Assembly: GCA_034432635.1 (NCBI GenBank)
Contig: DAOUBK010000015.1
Location: 75,733 to 139,732, forward strand
DNA: 64,000 nucleotides
Source of the DNA: Roseiflexus sp034432635
GTDB lineage: Bacteria > Chloroflexota > Chloroflexia > Chloroflexales > Roseiflexaceae
Reading direction: 5' to 3'
A program made the position numbers and the translations under genes. Each line of letters begins with the position of its first letter. The first letter of the stretch is position 1. The notes below the pieces were generated by a model, which did no database searches, was not told the origin of the DNA, and was given only the letters and a program-made list of their open reading frames with translations. Below are positions 53,873 to 61,929 of this stretch, one piece after another.

Positions 53873-55546
53873 ATGGCGACCGAACCAACAACCAGCCGCG
53901 CCCCTTCGCTTGCCAGCCAGGTATCGCGTGCCGTTGTGTGGAACGCGGTGTTTGTGCCCCTCCGCATGATCGCCGAGATCATTGCAACGTTGCTCAAACT
54001 GACAGTGTTGCCGCTGACCAGTTATGGGTTACTGGCGCTGGTGAGCGGCGCCAGTAGCGGTCTGGGCACCTGGATCGATCTGGGAACAACCCGTGCGCTG
54101 CCGAAGTACATCCCTGAGACCAACCACGCTGGCGGACTACACGCGGTGTTGCGGTTGCTCTTCGCCGTGCTTGTAGCACAGGTCACGGTTCTGATGCTCG
54201 TGTTCGTCGGCTTGATCGTCGGCTACGACCGTTACATCGGCGAGTTGCAGGGCAAAGTGCTCGCCGATGGGCGTATTCCACCTGCCGAGCAGATGACGCT
54301 TGTACGGTTCATCGATGAGTCTGGCTGGCTCATCGTGCTCACCATCCTGATCATGCTCTTCCTAGGCATCTGCTACGACATGCTGATGGCGTATCTGAAC
54401 AGTTTTTTCAGGCAGCGCGCCTGGAACAGTGTGGCGCTGGCAGCGGGTTTGTTGCCGCCGTTGTTGAGTGCGACAGCCATTCTCATCAGCCGGCTGACTG
54501 CTGACCCCGACCGCAGTGCGATCATCGGCGTGCTGATTGCGATGTTCGTTGCTCCGGCAATCGCCGTTGCGCTAGCTGGATGGAACGTGTACCGCTTATG
54601 GAAATCCGACATCCGCTCCTGGCCGGAAAACAGGCTGGCAATGGCCGACCTGTCACTTGCCGGCGCGCTGCCGTCCGGATTCGTGCGCTACTGTGCAGTT
54701 TCGTTCCTCATGACGCTGACCGACTTTCTGGCAAGTAAGTCGTTTGCAGTGTTTCTGGCGAACGACATCAGCGATGTCGCTCTGCTCTGGGCTGGCGCGT
54801 CAGTAGTTGGAATGGTGCTCGGCTACCTGTACACGCCGATGGTCGGCGTCCAGGTGCCGCTGTTCACCAGAGTGCGTGCAGGTGAAGGCGGAACGCTTTC
54901 AGGAGCATATCAGTCGCTGGCGCGACTCCAGGCGCTGCTGCTCATCCCCGGCGCCGTAGGATTGATGCTGCTGGCACACCCTGTGCTGGCAGTGCTGACA
55001 CCGCAGTATGTTGGTGCAGCGCCGCTGGTATGGGTGCTTGTACCGTGTCTCTTTCTGGAAAGTATGTTGACCACAGCACACAACGCGCTGATCGTGTACG
55101 AGAAATTGCGCATTATCGTGATTTCGCGCCTGCTGACACTCTCAGTTGTTCCGTTGCTATTCCTGCTATCGCCGCTGCTGGGCATCACTGGCGTGGCACT
55201 CGCATTCGGACTGGCGCGCGTCCTAGCGGGGTTGTGGGCAACGGCAAGCGGATACAGGTTGCTGGCGTTACGTTGGCCCTGGCGATTTACGCTGCGCGTC
55301 CTGTTGGCAAGCGGCGTCATGGCGCTTCTGGTGGCGGGCATAGCGGCACTGTTGCCAGAACTCCCGCCGCACGCCAGTATTCTTTTGCGCCTGCGCGAGG
55401 CCGGGTTGCTGGCGTGCGTGGCATTGCTGGGCGCAGGCGTATTCATTGCAGCGCTGCGCGCAACCGGTGGTCTGGAATCTCAGGACCGCGAACAACTGGC
55501 GAAGATGCGTCTGCCGGGGCGACGCTGGTTGCTGCACGTCCTATGA
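53873..55546 (+). CDS. polysaccharide flippase, Wzx/MATE-like
   Basis: This 557-residue protein has about fourteen membrane spans in the MOP-superfamily pattern. It begins ASQVSRAVVWNAVFVPLRMIAEIIATLLKLTVLPLTSYGLLALVSG, a typical start of oligosaccharide flippases, and has an FLASKSFAVFLANDISDVALLWAG block in the second half, LYTPMVGVQVPLFTRVRAGEGG, and late AFGLARVLAGLWATASGYRLLALRWPW. It should flip lipid-linked oligosaccharide to the outer face. It sits between the methyltransferase and two GT4 genes, matching a Wzx-dependent route alongside the ABC-type gene at 38112. Confidence 0.88.
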   Translation: MATEPTTSRAPSLASQVSRAVVWNAVFVPLRMIAEIIATLLKLTVLPLTSYGLLALVSGASSGLGTWIDLGTTRALPKYIPETNHAGGLHAVLRLLFAVLVAQVTVLMLVFVGLIVGYDRYIGELQGKVLADGRIPPAEQMTLVRFIDESGWLIVLTILIMLFLGICYDMLMAYLNSFFRQRAWNSVALAAGLLPPLLSATAILISRLTADPDRSAIIGVLIAMFVAPAIAVALAGWNVYRLWKSDIRSWPENRLAMADLSLAGALPSGFVRYCAVSFLMTLTDFLASKSFAVFLANDISDVALLWAGASVVGMVLGYLYTPMVGVQVPLFTRVRAGEGGTLSGAYQSLARLQALLLIPGAVGLMLLAHPVLAVLTPQYVGAAPLVWVLVPCLFLESMLTTAHNALIVYEKLRIIVISRLLTLSVVPLLFLLSPLLGITGVALAFGLARVLAGLWATASGYRLLALRWPWRFTLRVLLASGVMALLVAGIAALLPELPPHASILLRLREAGLLACVALLGAGVFIAALRATGGLESQDREQLAKMRLPGRRWLLHVL

Positions 55547-55561
55547 TGGCATAACAGTGCT

Positions 55562-56677
55562 ATGCGCATTGCGCTCTACAATTTGACGACAACAACCAGG
55601 TTCGGCGGCGTGGAGAGTTTTGTGTGGGACCTTGGGCGCGAACTAGCGCATCGAGGACATACGGTAACGATCATTGGCGGAGTGGGGCAACGTCGTGAGC
55701 CGGCGCCGGGAGTTCGGGTGTTGATGTTCCCGTTCATTAATCGCTACCGGTTTCAGGCGCTCCCGTTGCTCCGCCGCGCATACGCCGAAGCCAAACTGCT
55801 CGAACGTCTCTCCATGGCAATCGTCGCGCTGCCGGAACTGATCTCTGGCGGATATGACATCATCCACATTCAAAAACCGTATGACCTGGGTCCGGCGCTC
55901 CTGGCGCGACGCTTTGGCGGAGCGCGGGTGGTGCTAGGATGCCACGGCGAGGATTTCTATCCGGGCGACACGCTGCTCGCGCCGCATGTCGATGCCGCAG
56001 TATCGTGCAGTCGTTTCAATGCCCGCACCGTGGCAGCGCGCTATGGGTTCGAGCCGACCGTCGTGTTCAACGGCATCGATACAAGCCTGTTCCGCCCGGT
56101 AGCGCCCGATCCCGACATCATTCGTGCCGCCGATGGAGCGCCGCTCCTCCTGTGGGTTGGGCGACTGCAACCCTGGAAGGGGGTGGATGTTGCCCTCCGC
56201 GCCATACAGGAAATTCCCCAGACGCATCTGATGATCGTCGGCGATGGCGAAACCCGTGCCGACCTGGAGCAACTGGCGCAGGGATTGGGACTGGCGGAGC
56301 GGGTACACTTCCTGGGGGCGCTGCCGCGTGAACGTCTCCCGTCGATCTACGCCGCAGCCGATCTGCTACTCGCCACCAGTTTTGCCAGCGAGACGTTCGG
56401 CATCAGTCTGGTTGAAGCGCAGGCATGCGGGCTGCCGGTTGTTGCATCGCAATTTGGCGGCTTCCCCGAAGTGATCGACGAAGGACGCACCGGTCTCCTT
56501 GTGCCGCCGCGCGATCCGGCGGCGCTGGCAGCAGCGGTGCGTGCTCTACTCGACGATCCGGCGCACCGACGTGCTATGGCTGCCGCTGCACCAGGCTGGG
56601 CAGCACAGTTCTCATGGTCGGCTGTAGCAGATCGGGTGGAAGCAGCATACCGGGCTGCCTGCAACGGTAAGATGTAA
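55562..56677 (+). CDS. GT4-family glycosyltransferase
   Basis: This 371-residue enzyme begins MRIALYNLTTTTRFGGVESFVWDLGRELAHRGHTVTIIGG, with the GGVE loop of GT4 enzymes. The C-terminal half has LLWVGRLQPWKGVDVALRAIQEI, MIVGDGETRADLEQLAQGLGLAERVHFLGALPRERLPSIYAAADLLLATSFASETFGISLVEAQACGLPVVASQFGGFPEVI. All family motifs, including E-x7-E, are present. It adds a sugar to a growing lipid-linked oligosaccharide. Its stop overlaps the start of the next gene. Confidence 0.93.
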   Translation: MRIALYNLTTTTRFGGVESFVWDLGRELAHRGHTVTIIGGVGQRREPAPGVRVLMFPFINRYRFQALPLLRRAYAEAKLLERLSMAIVALPELISGGYDIIHIQKPYDLGPALLARRFGGARVVLGCHGEDFYPGDTLLAPHVDAAVSCSRFNARTVAARYGFEPTVVFNGIDTSLFRPVAPDPDIIRAADGAPLLLWVGRLQPWKGVDVALRAIQEIPQTHLMIVGDGETRADLEQLAQGLGLAERVHFLGALPRERLPSIYAAADLLLATSFASETFGISLVEAQACGLPVVASQFGGFPEVIDEGRTGLLVPPRDPAALAAAVRALLDDPAHRRAMAAAAPGWAAQFSWSAVADRVEAAYRAACNGKM

Positions 56678-57909
56678 TGGTGCGAAAACCTGTGCGCGTT
56701 CTGATCATCGGACTGGGCGGTATCAGCCGCCATTTTCGCAACTGGCCCGAGCGGACACTTGGTCAGGCGCTGGTGCGTGCCGGGCACGAAGTCTATGCCC
56801 TGACCTACTGGCAACCTGAAGCGCCGCATCTTGGCCTGGTCGAGCGTGCCGAGACGATCGACGGCATCCGGGTCATACGGGTGCGCCCGCAAATTGCGCC
56901 AAACCGCGATCTTGTTGCTGTGCTGCGCGCTATTCCACGCCCAGACATTGTGCATCTGATGCATCCACGCAATGTGCTGGCATGGAGTGCAGTGCGCCGG
57001 TTGCAACAGGAACGTGTACCGGTCTGCTGGACGTGGCTCGGACCGTACCACGACCGCTGGTTGGTAGAGGACCGTGAGCGTCCATACGAGCATCCACATC
57101 ACCCTGAACGCCTGATCTTCACCTGGTTCGACCTAGCACGCCGGGTGGCGCGTGACCCATTACGCCTGCGTGATCACTGGCGAAACTTTGCGATCCACGC
57201 CCCGTTGAAATACGTTGATCGCTTCATTCCTTGCTCCCGCCACGAAGCCGGGGTTCTCACGCAACTCGGCTTTGGCAAACGCATAGGACCGGTCATACCA
57301 CTCTGGCTCGATATGGAGTTTATGCGTGGTCCGGCATCGGCACCGCCTGCTCTGACCCGACCGATCATCCCGTACATTGGACAGTTGACCATTCGCAAAT
57401 GTTACGACCTGATCGTTGATGCAATGCCAACAATTGTACGTCGGTACCCCCAGGCATCATTTGTCTTCGTTACCCACAACCAGGCACAACGCGCCGATCT
57501 GATGCGGCGCGCTGCAGCGTCTGGCATCGAGCGCAATCTGCACTTCCTCGGTACGATCGGCGAAGAAGAGAAACTGGCGCTGTTACGCGCCAGTGATGTA
57601 CTCCCCTTTCCTTCCCGGTACGAAGGGTTTGGTCTGCCGCTTCTCGAAGGAATGGCCGCCGGTGTGCCGGTTATCTCGACCGACATCCCCGTTGTCAATG
57701 AAATCATTGTCCACGGTGAGAATGGTCTGCTCATCCCTTACGATGACACCGACGCGCTGGCGCGTGCCATTCTGAGCGTTCTCGATGATCAACGCCTGCG
57801 TGAGCGCCTGATAGCAGGCGGTCAACACACATTGAACGAGCGTTTTGCTCCTGAACGCCTGGTTCGCCAGATCATCGCCGTGTACGAAGAAGTGCTGGCA
57901 GAGCGGTAG
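56677..57909 (+). CDS. GT4-family glycosyltransferase
   Basis: This 410-residue GT-B enzyme has MVRKPVRVLIIGLGGISRHFRNWPERTLGQALVRAGHEVYALTYW at the start and IPYIGQLTIRKCYDLIVDAMPTIVRRYPQASFVFVTHN plus LHFLGTIGEEEKLALLRASDVLPFPSRYEGFGLPLLEGMAAGVPVISTDIPVVNEII in the C-terminal half. The pattern is that of retaining GT4 enzymes. It ends the polysaccharide gene run. Its ATG overlaps the previous stop (TAATG), so translation is coupled. Donor and linkage are unknown. Confidence 0.92.
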   Translation: MVRKPVRVLIIGLGGISRHFRNWPERTLGQALVRAGHEVYALTYWQPEAPHLGLVERAETIDGIRVIRVRPQIAPNRDLVAVLRAIPRPDIVHLMHPRNVLAWSAVRRLQQERVPVCWTWLGPYHDRWLVEDRERPYEHPHHPERLIFTWFDLARRVARDPLRLRDHWRNFAIHAPLKYVDRFIPCSRHEAGVLTQLGFGKRIGPVIPLWLDMEFMRGPASAPPALTRPIIPYIGQLTIRKCYDLIVDAMPTIVRRYPQASFVFVTHNQAQRADLMRRAAASGIERNLHFLGTIGEEEKLALLRASDVLPFPSRYEGFGLPLLEGMAAGVPVISTDIPVVNEIIVHGENGLLIPYDDTDALARAILSVLDDQRLRERLIAGGQHTLNERFAPERLVRQIIAVYEEVLAER

Positions 57910-58163
57910 CGTTTTTTCCGCCCACTGTGATCTACTCATGGCAGAGCGGAGAGACGTTGCGATTCCGTGTGGCTCTCCAGTGGTTGTGCAGCGCGACATT
58001 ATCAACGAACAGCATGCGTTCAATGCTTACCCCTGTCATTCCACCCGTAACAGACGCTGCATAGGGAGCAATACAGGATACATCCCTCTGCTCTGCGTGG
58101 CATACAGCAGGGACGATTGGTTGACGAAACCATTGAGTGTTACTATTATTCCCTCTCGAAAGT
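57910..58163. other. intergenic region after the glycan gene run
   Basis: About 250 bp with a hairpin-capable GGAGAG/CTCTCC pair near 57950-57977 that may end the upstream transcript. No reading frame here looks real. Confidence 0.4.
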
Positions 58164-58166
58164 GGT

Positions 58167-58181
58167 AGTGACTATCATTGA
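58167..58181 (+). promoter_or_regulatory. Fur-like 7-1-7 box 1 (approximate), before the unknown gene
   Basis: The segment TGGTAGTGACTATCA, beginning near 58163, fits the 7-1-7 Fur-family pattern TGATAAT-N-ATTATCA at 11 of 14 positions. It lies about 40 bp before ATG 58221. It shares its right half (ACTATCA) with box 2 before the permease gene. The boundaries given are approximate by a few bases. Confidence 0.5.
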
Positions 58182-58220
58182 ATGACACAGAAATCTCTGC
58201 AAACAAATCAGGAGCACGTA

Positions 58221-58793
58221 ATGCCATCAGGAGCCTCCATCTCCCTGCCCGAACCTCTGCGACGACGCGGCGCAGAACTGCTCCATCTGCAATGCTGGTT
58301 GTGGGGCTGCGATATTCGTCGCGCCGAGGGGAATCTCTTGCTGGAGTACGGTTTCTGTCGTCAGCGACCGCCATCCGGCGCGGTTGGAAGCAGCGCCTAT
58401 ATGTTGTCGCATGGAGCAGACGCGCATGTGGTATTGTGGGGATTTGGCGCATTCTATGGGAACCTGACCGAGGGTGGCATTTATCTCAAACGGTATGAGT
58501 TTGTGCCGGTACGCATCATGCCTCTTTCTGGTCAACGTTTACCGTGGCTGCCCGATCAGATACGCCGCGCAACGACCCCTCTTGAACCAGAGACGCAACA
58601 GCAGATGCAGCGGCAATTCGTTGCGTTGCTTGAATGGATTGCACAGTACGAAATGTGGGTGCGCAGCATGTATGGTTGTGCATACCGGCGTCGGTGCGCT
58701 GAGGAGTCGACCAAAACCACCTTCCGTATCTCCGTCGAGCAGTTGGTCGAGGAATGGCGACACCTGGCGCACCAATGTGCCAATATATCCTGA
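58221..58793 (+). CDS. unknown protein in a Fur-linked locus
   Basis: This protein of about 190 residues is not one I recognise. It is Trp/Tyr/Arg-rich, with LLHLQCWLWGCDIRRAEGNLLLEYGF, VLWGFGAFYGNLTEGGIYLKRYEFVPVRIMPL and a helical C-terminal half (QQQMQRQFVALLEWIAQYEMWVRSMYG). Four cysteines are present, including CWLWGC and a late CAYRRRC, which could bind metal. No signal peptide is seen. AGGAG seven bases before ATG 58221 supports that start over ATG 58182. It lies between a Fur-like box and a permease gene with its own box, suggesting a role in metal response. Confidence 0.7.
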   Translation: MPSGASISLPEPLRRRGAELLHLQCWLWGCDIRRAEGNLLLEYGFCRQRPPSGAVGSSAYMLSHGADAHVVLWGFGAFYGNLTEGGIYLKRYEFVPVRIMPLSGQRLPWLPDQIRRATTPLEPETQQQMQRQFVALLEWIAQYEMWVRSMYGCAYRRRCAEESTKTTFRISVEQLVEEWRHLAHQCANIS

Positions 58794-58810
58794 AGACAAG
58801 CACAGAGTCC

Positions 58811-58838
58811 TTGACAATTGCAAGAATAGTGGTATACC
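58811..58838 (+). promoter_or_regulatory. promoter of the permease gene
   Basis: TTGACA (58811-58816), a 16-bp spacer and TATACC (58833-58838). The Fur-like box follows 8 bp downstream, over the likely transcription start, as expected for repression. Confidence 0.7.
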
Positions 58839-58846
58839 CTTAGTAC

Positions 58847-58863
58847 ATGATATTCACTATCAT
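58847..58863 (+). promoter_or_regulatory. Fur-like box 2 upstream of the permease gene
   Basis: ATGATATTCACTATCAT is a perfect 6-5-6 inverted repeat. Its core TGATATT-C-ACTATCA matches the Fur 7-1-7 consensus TGATAAT-N-ATTATCA at 12 of 14 positions. It sits between the -10 element and ATG 58876. The fur-family gene at 60561-61025 is the obvious candidate for its regulator. Confidence 0.7.
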
Positions 58864-58875
58864 TTATTGAGGGGT

Positions 58876-60009
58876 ATGATGAATCGCCCAACTTTGATCG
58901 CCGTGCGCGGATCGTTCGAGCGGATGATGCCGGTCATCTCACTTGCAGCACTGGCACTGATCGTCGGAATGGCGTTGTTCCAAAGTGTAAATGCCTGGCT
59001 GACAGGCGATGAGGTCAAAAACATTGTGCCAGTCTTCGAGGCGCCCATTGCACAGGCCGGCAAAGCATTGGGAAAGGCGCTCACCGACTGGATGCCGGCA
59101 TGGATCGTGCCCACCCCATTTGGACCACTGGACGTGAAACATACTGCGTCGTACACGATCTACGAATGGTTCAAACTGCCGATCATCCTGTTTCTGACCA
59201 CGTATGGCATGGCGCTGCTTCGCTTACGCATCAGTACAGGGTGGATTGAACGCACTATCGGGCGCAACGATATACTTGGCGCGACTGGCGGGACACTGAT
59301 GGGGATGGTAACACCGGTCTGTTCGTGTACTGTGACGAACCTGTATGTTGGACTGGTTGCCGGTGGTGCCAGCCAGCGCGCTTCATCAGCGTTTTTATTT
59401 GCCAGCCCGGCGTTGAATGAGTTTGCGATCATCTTCATGTTTGTGATTGTCGGTCCAACCGGTGCACTTCTTTATCTCCTGGCGGGATTTGCCGCATCAC
59501 TGGCAACAGCATACCTTGCACCATCGCTGGGACTTGATCCGGCACGGTTCGTACACCGACACATGCCTGGTCACACAAGTTGCGAATGTGTCAAAGAGAG
59601 CGTCCTGGTCCGCGCACACTACGAAGCCTGGGTGCTGTTCAAACGGCTATTCCATGTTGTGCTGTTCAGCGGGCTGCTGGCAGGTATTCTGGTCAATTTT
59701 AATCTCACCCTGGTCGCATACCTGAAGCAGGCAGGCGCCGCGTGGTGGGGTCCAATCGCAGCCACACTGCTCGGGCTGCCGCTCGACATCAACGCGGCAT
59801 CAACAGGACCGATTCTGGTGGCGCTCCACAAGATCGTGCCGATTGGAACATTAATAGCAGCAATGATGGCAACCACGGTCTCATCAATCCCGGAGTGGGC
59901 AATGCTTGACCGGTTGCTCGGTCGCATCAATGCTATCAAGGTTGTGCTCTGGTATGCAGCGTATGTGATACTGCTAGGACTCTTGCTTAACTGGATTTTC
60001 GGGTCATAA
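58876..60009 (+). CDS. permease, ArsP/DUF318 (UPF0718) family
   Basis: This 377-residue permease has about ten membrane spans. The family signature ATGGTLMGMVTPVCSCTVTNLYVGLVAGGAS with the CSC motif is near residue 145, and SSAFLFASPALNEFAIIF follows. A cytosolic loop carries HRHMPGHTSCECVKES with a further Cys-x-Cys and three histidines, a likely metal site. The second half repeats the motif as LLGLPLDINAASTGPILVAL. Some family members export organoarsenicals; others are linked to metal homeostasis. The Fur-like box in its leader favours metal-controlled expression. GAGGGG precedes ATG 58876. Confidence 0.85.
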   Translation: MMNRPTLIAVRGSFERMMPVISLAALALIVGMALFQSVNAWLTGDEVKNIVPVFEAPIAQAGKALGKALTDWMPAWIVPTPFGPLDVKHTASYTIYEWFKLPIILFLTTYGMALLRLRISTGWIERTIGRNDILGATGGTLMGMVTPVCSCTVTNLYVGLVAGGASQRASSAFLFASPALNEFAIIFMFVIVGPTGALLYLLAGFAASLATAYLAPSLGLDPARFVHRHMPGHTSCECVKESVLVRAHYEAWVLFKRLFHVVLFSGLLAGILVNFNLTLVAYLKQAGAAWWGPIAATLLGLPLDINAASTGPILVALHKIVPIGTLIAAMMATTVSSIPEWAMLDRLLGRINAIKVVLWYAAYVILLGLLLNWIFGS

Positions 60010-60560
60010 CCTCTTCACCATCTGTCTAACAGAAAACGACACAGGTTTCGAGCACACGAAGGATCTATCCGAAAACAGAAGGCATCTTCTCCTCTGATGT
60101 GATACTCATCGTATATGCGCTTTTCCATCTTCGCGCTATCCGACCTTGCCAGGTTTAGCAACCACAGAGCCGTAGAGTACACCGAGGAAGGATGTCTTCT
60201 CTCCTTTCGGTCTATTATCAGACCAAACCTGCACACCAACCGCAATGGTGTGTAATGATGCTGCCTGCACTTTCCTCTTCATAGCAAGATTAGAGAACAC
60301 CTAGTCCGCGACGGATTGTATGACACTGGGATGCCTGCTTCGCACTCACCCCTAATCCCCCTTTTCCACATCAGGAGTGAGACCAGGGGAGTGTAATGTG
60401 GAAAACTCTTCACATATTCAGATGTCCGGTCTGCCCCCAAACCTGTAAGAAGAGGAAAAGGAGGTCAGGCGCACAGGGATATCCGACGCCAGGATGGATG
60501 CGTAACATCAGACCGCACCTCGAACGCTCTCCATATGCGCAGCCAACGCATGTTTCCGAC
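60010..60560. other. non-coding region between permease and fur-family gene
   Basis: No convincing gene in 550 bp. It has several hairpins: CACACCA/TGGTGTG (about 60231-60251), GGTCT/AGACC (about 60208-60223), and the long inverted repeat at 60362-60405. These could end the two convergent transcripts. Confidence 0.5.
60362..60405. repeat. 10-bp inverted repeat with DnaA-box-like arms
   Basis: TTTTCCACAT (60362-60371) and ATGTGGAAAA (60396-60405) are perfect inverted copies separated by 24 bp. Each arm contains TTTTCCACA, one base off the DnaA box TTATCCACA. A terminator hairpin for the fur-family gene is the simpler reading. Confidence 0.45.
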
Positions 60561-61025
60561 TCAGAAGGCAAGCGATTGACACTGCGGGCACAAGCCGAAC
60601 AGCTCGACCACATGGTTCGTGATGCGGTAGCCGGTGGACTGTTCAAGCCCGGAAATAATCCCCTGGAGACCACAGTTGTCGAAGCGTTGAATAATGCCGC
60701 ACTGCGTACACACCAGATGGTGGCTATGCCCGCCACCCAGACAGTATCGATGACACTCGTCCAAACCGTGGATGCGCTGGAGCATGCCGAGATCGCAGAG
60801 GAGCCGGATGGTGCGAAAGATGCTGGCAATACCCGGCGACTCGTCGCATTCGATCAACCACTGCTCAACTTCCTGAACACTGAATGCGCCCGGTAGCGAC
60901 GTGATCGCTTTGAGAACTGCAAGACGTGGTTGGGTCACCTTATACCCAGCAGCAGCGAGTTGCTCGGCGAGGGTCGTCACTTCAGGCGGCAGTGTGTGTC
61001 TGCGTTTGTCAAGAAAACGACTCAT
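60561..61025 (-). CDS. Fur-family metal-responsive transcriptional repressor
   Basis: This 154-residue protein is a Fur/Zur-type repressor: an N-terminal winged helix (LAAAGYKVTQPRLAVLKAI ... SPGIASIFRTIRLLCDLGMLQRI) and a C-terminal dimerisation domain with GGGHSHHLVCTQCG (His cluster plus C106 and C109) and CPQC (C146, C149), the structural zinc site. The spacing fits Zur or Fur; the sensed metal cannot be decided. It converges on the permease gene, whose leader carries a 7-1-7 box that this protein probably binds. A metal-bound dimer would repress. Confidence 0.92.
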   Translation of the reverse strand: MSRFLDKRRHTLPPEVTTLAEQLAAAGYKVTQPRLAVLKAITSLPGAFSVQEVEQWLIECDESPGIASIFRTIRLLCDLGMLQRIHGLDECHRYCLGGGHSHHLVCTQCGIIQRFDNCGLQGIISGLEQSTGYRITNHVVELFGLCPQCQSLAF

Positions 61026-61295
61026 TGTATCGCCCTTCTTACTTTGGAGCAGCGTTTCCCAGCCTATTGTACCACGTGCCAGGCATCGATTGATAGTATC
61101 TCGCAGAACCGACGGGGATTATTTGCGCCACCTCTCACAATCCATTATCGTGTGGGTGGGTTTGATAGTTTCCGTTCATGAGGTGCTGTGTTTTTCACCC
61201 CAGAGCCTACAAGAACACGAAACAGCGGTATACCCGTTGTGAATACCGAAATCGGGACAACAGCGTCCGTCCTTGCTATGTTCCATTATCCATCG

Positions 61296-61499
61296 ATGCG
61301 CACGACATGGCGTATGGCTCAGCGTATCCCGATTTTGCTCCTCTTCTGGTGTGTCGCGTTGCATGCTCCACTGGTCTGTATTATCCACTGCCAGGTGATG
61401 CCGTGGGTGCAGCAACTGTCCACAAAGCCGTTGCTGTCGTTCGTCTACGATTTTGGTGGACGGACATTAAAGTTCCAATACTCAGACGCCATCGAGTAA
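61296..61499 (+). CDS. small single-TM protein, unknown, possibly degraded
   Basis: This protein of about 67 residues has MRTTWRMAQRIPILLLFWCVALHAPLVCIIHCQVMPWVQQ, a hydrophobic helix with a Cys and an adjacent HC, resembling short membrane proteins near cytochrome loci. A downstream segment in another frame (VHPVALIPSPLIGHVPHLLPCP) looks like its missing C-terminal half, so a frameshift near 61470-61500 is possible. The start is uncertain: the frame is open to 61188. The function is unknown. Confidence 0.4.
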   Translation: MRTTWRMAQRIPILLLFWCVALHAPLVCIIHCQVMPWVQQLSTKPLLSFVYDFGGRTLKFQYSDAIE

Positions 61500-61503
61500 C
61501 CAT

Positions 61504-61926
61504 TTGCCGGAGATTGTGCATCCGGTCGCGCTGATACCATCGCCGTTGATCGGGCACGTGCCGCATCTTCTACCGTGCCCGGAGAAGGTTTCGGTTAGGG
61601 CAATAGCCGGGCTGCCCAACCATCAGATTGCGATGGGGCGTGTCTTGGTCATTCAGCAGTGTGCGGCATGCCACAATGTCAGTCATCAGACAGCGATCAC
61701 CGTGTTTGATCAGCGCCTGGCGCTGCGTTCACTGGCGCAGTTGCTCGAACGACGGAAGATGACCACCACACCGAAGATCGAGACGTATTTGCAGGGTATT
61801 GGCGCCTTCCCCTACATGCACCTGTTCGTCGGTACATCCGAGGAGCGGGCGGCAATGGCGCTTTATCTGGAATACTTCATTCAACAGCAGCAAACGTCAC
61901 AACCACAGGCGCAAGCCAGGAGATAA
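61504..61926 (+). CDS. c-type cytochrome domain protein (CxxCH), possibly truncated
   Basis: This frame encodes a haem-c motif CAACH in MGRVLVIQQCAACHNVSHQTAITVFDQRLALRSLAQLLERRKM, and a later GAFPYMHLFVGTSEERAAMALYLEYF with a methionine that could be the sixth ligand. No signal peptide precedes it, which is unusual because c-type cytochromes mature outside the membrane. The best start is a TTG (61504) or ATG 61633, just before MGRVLV. The 5' part may have been lost with the frameshift noted upstream. It is 3 bp from the membrane gene at 61930, so the pair may have worked in electron transfer. Confidence 0.6.
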   Translation: MPEIVHPVALIPSPLIGHVPHLLPCPEKVSVRAIAGLPNHQIAMGRVLVIQQCAACHNVSHQTAITVFDQRLALRSLAQLLERRKMTTTPKIETYLQGIGAFPYMHLFVGTSEERAAMALYLEYFIQQQQTSQPQAQARR

Positions 61927-61929
61927 GGT

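Noticed and set aside
60015..60245. 76-aa minus-strand frame after the permease
   Set aside because: It has no family features, a weak ribosome site and atypical composition.
61178..61534. 118-aa frame overlapping the small membrane gene
   Set aside because: It lacks hydrophobic or conserved segments, while the alternative frame has a membrane helix.
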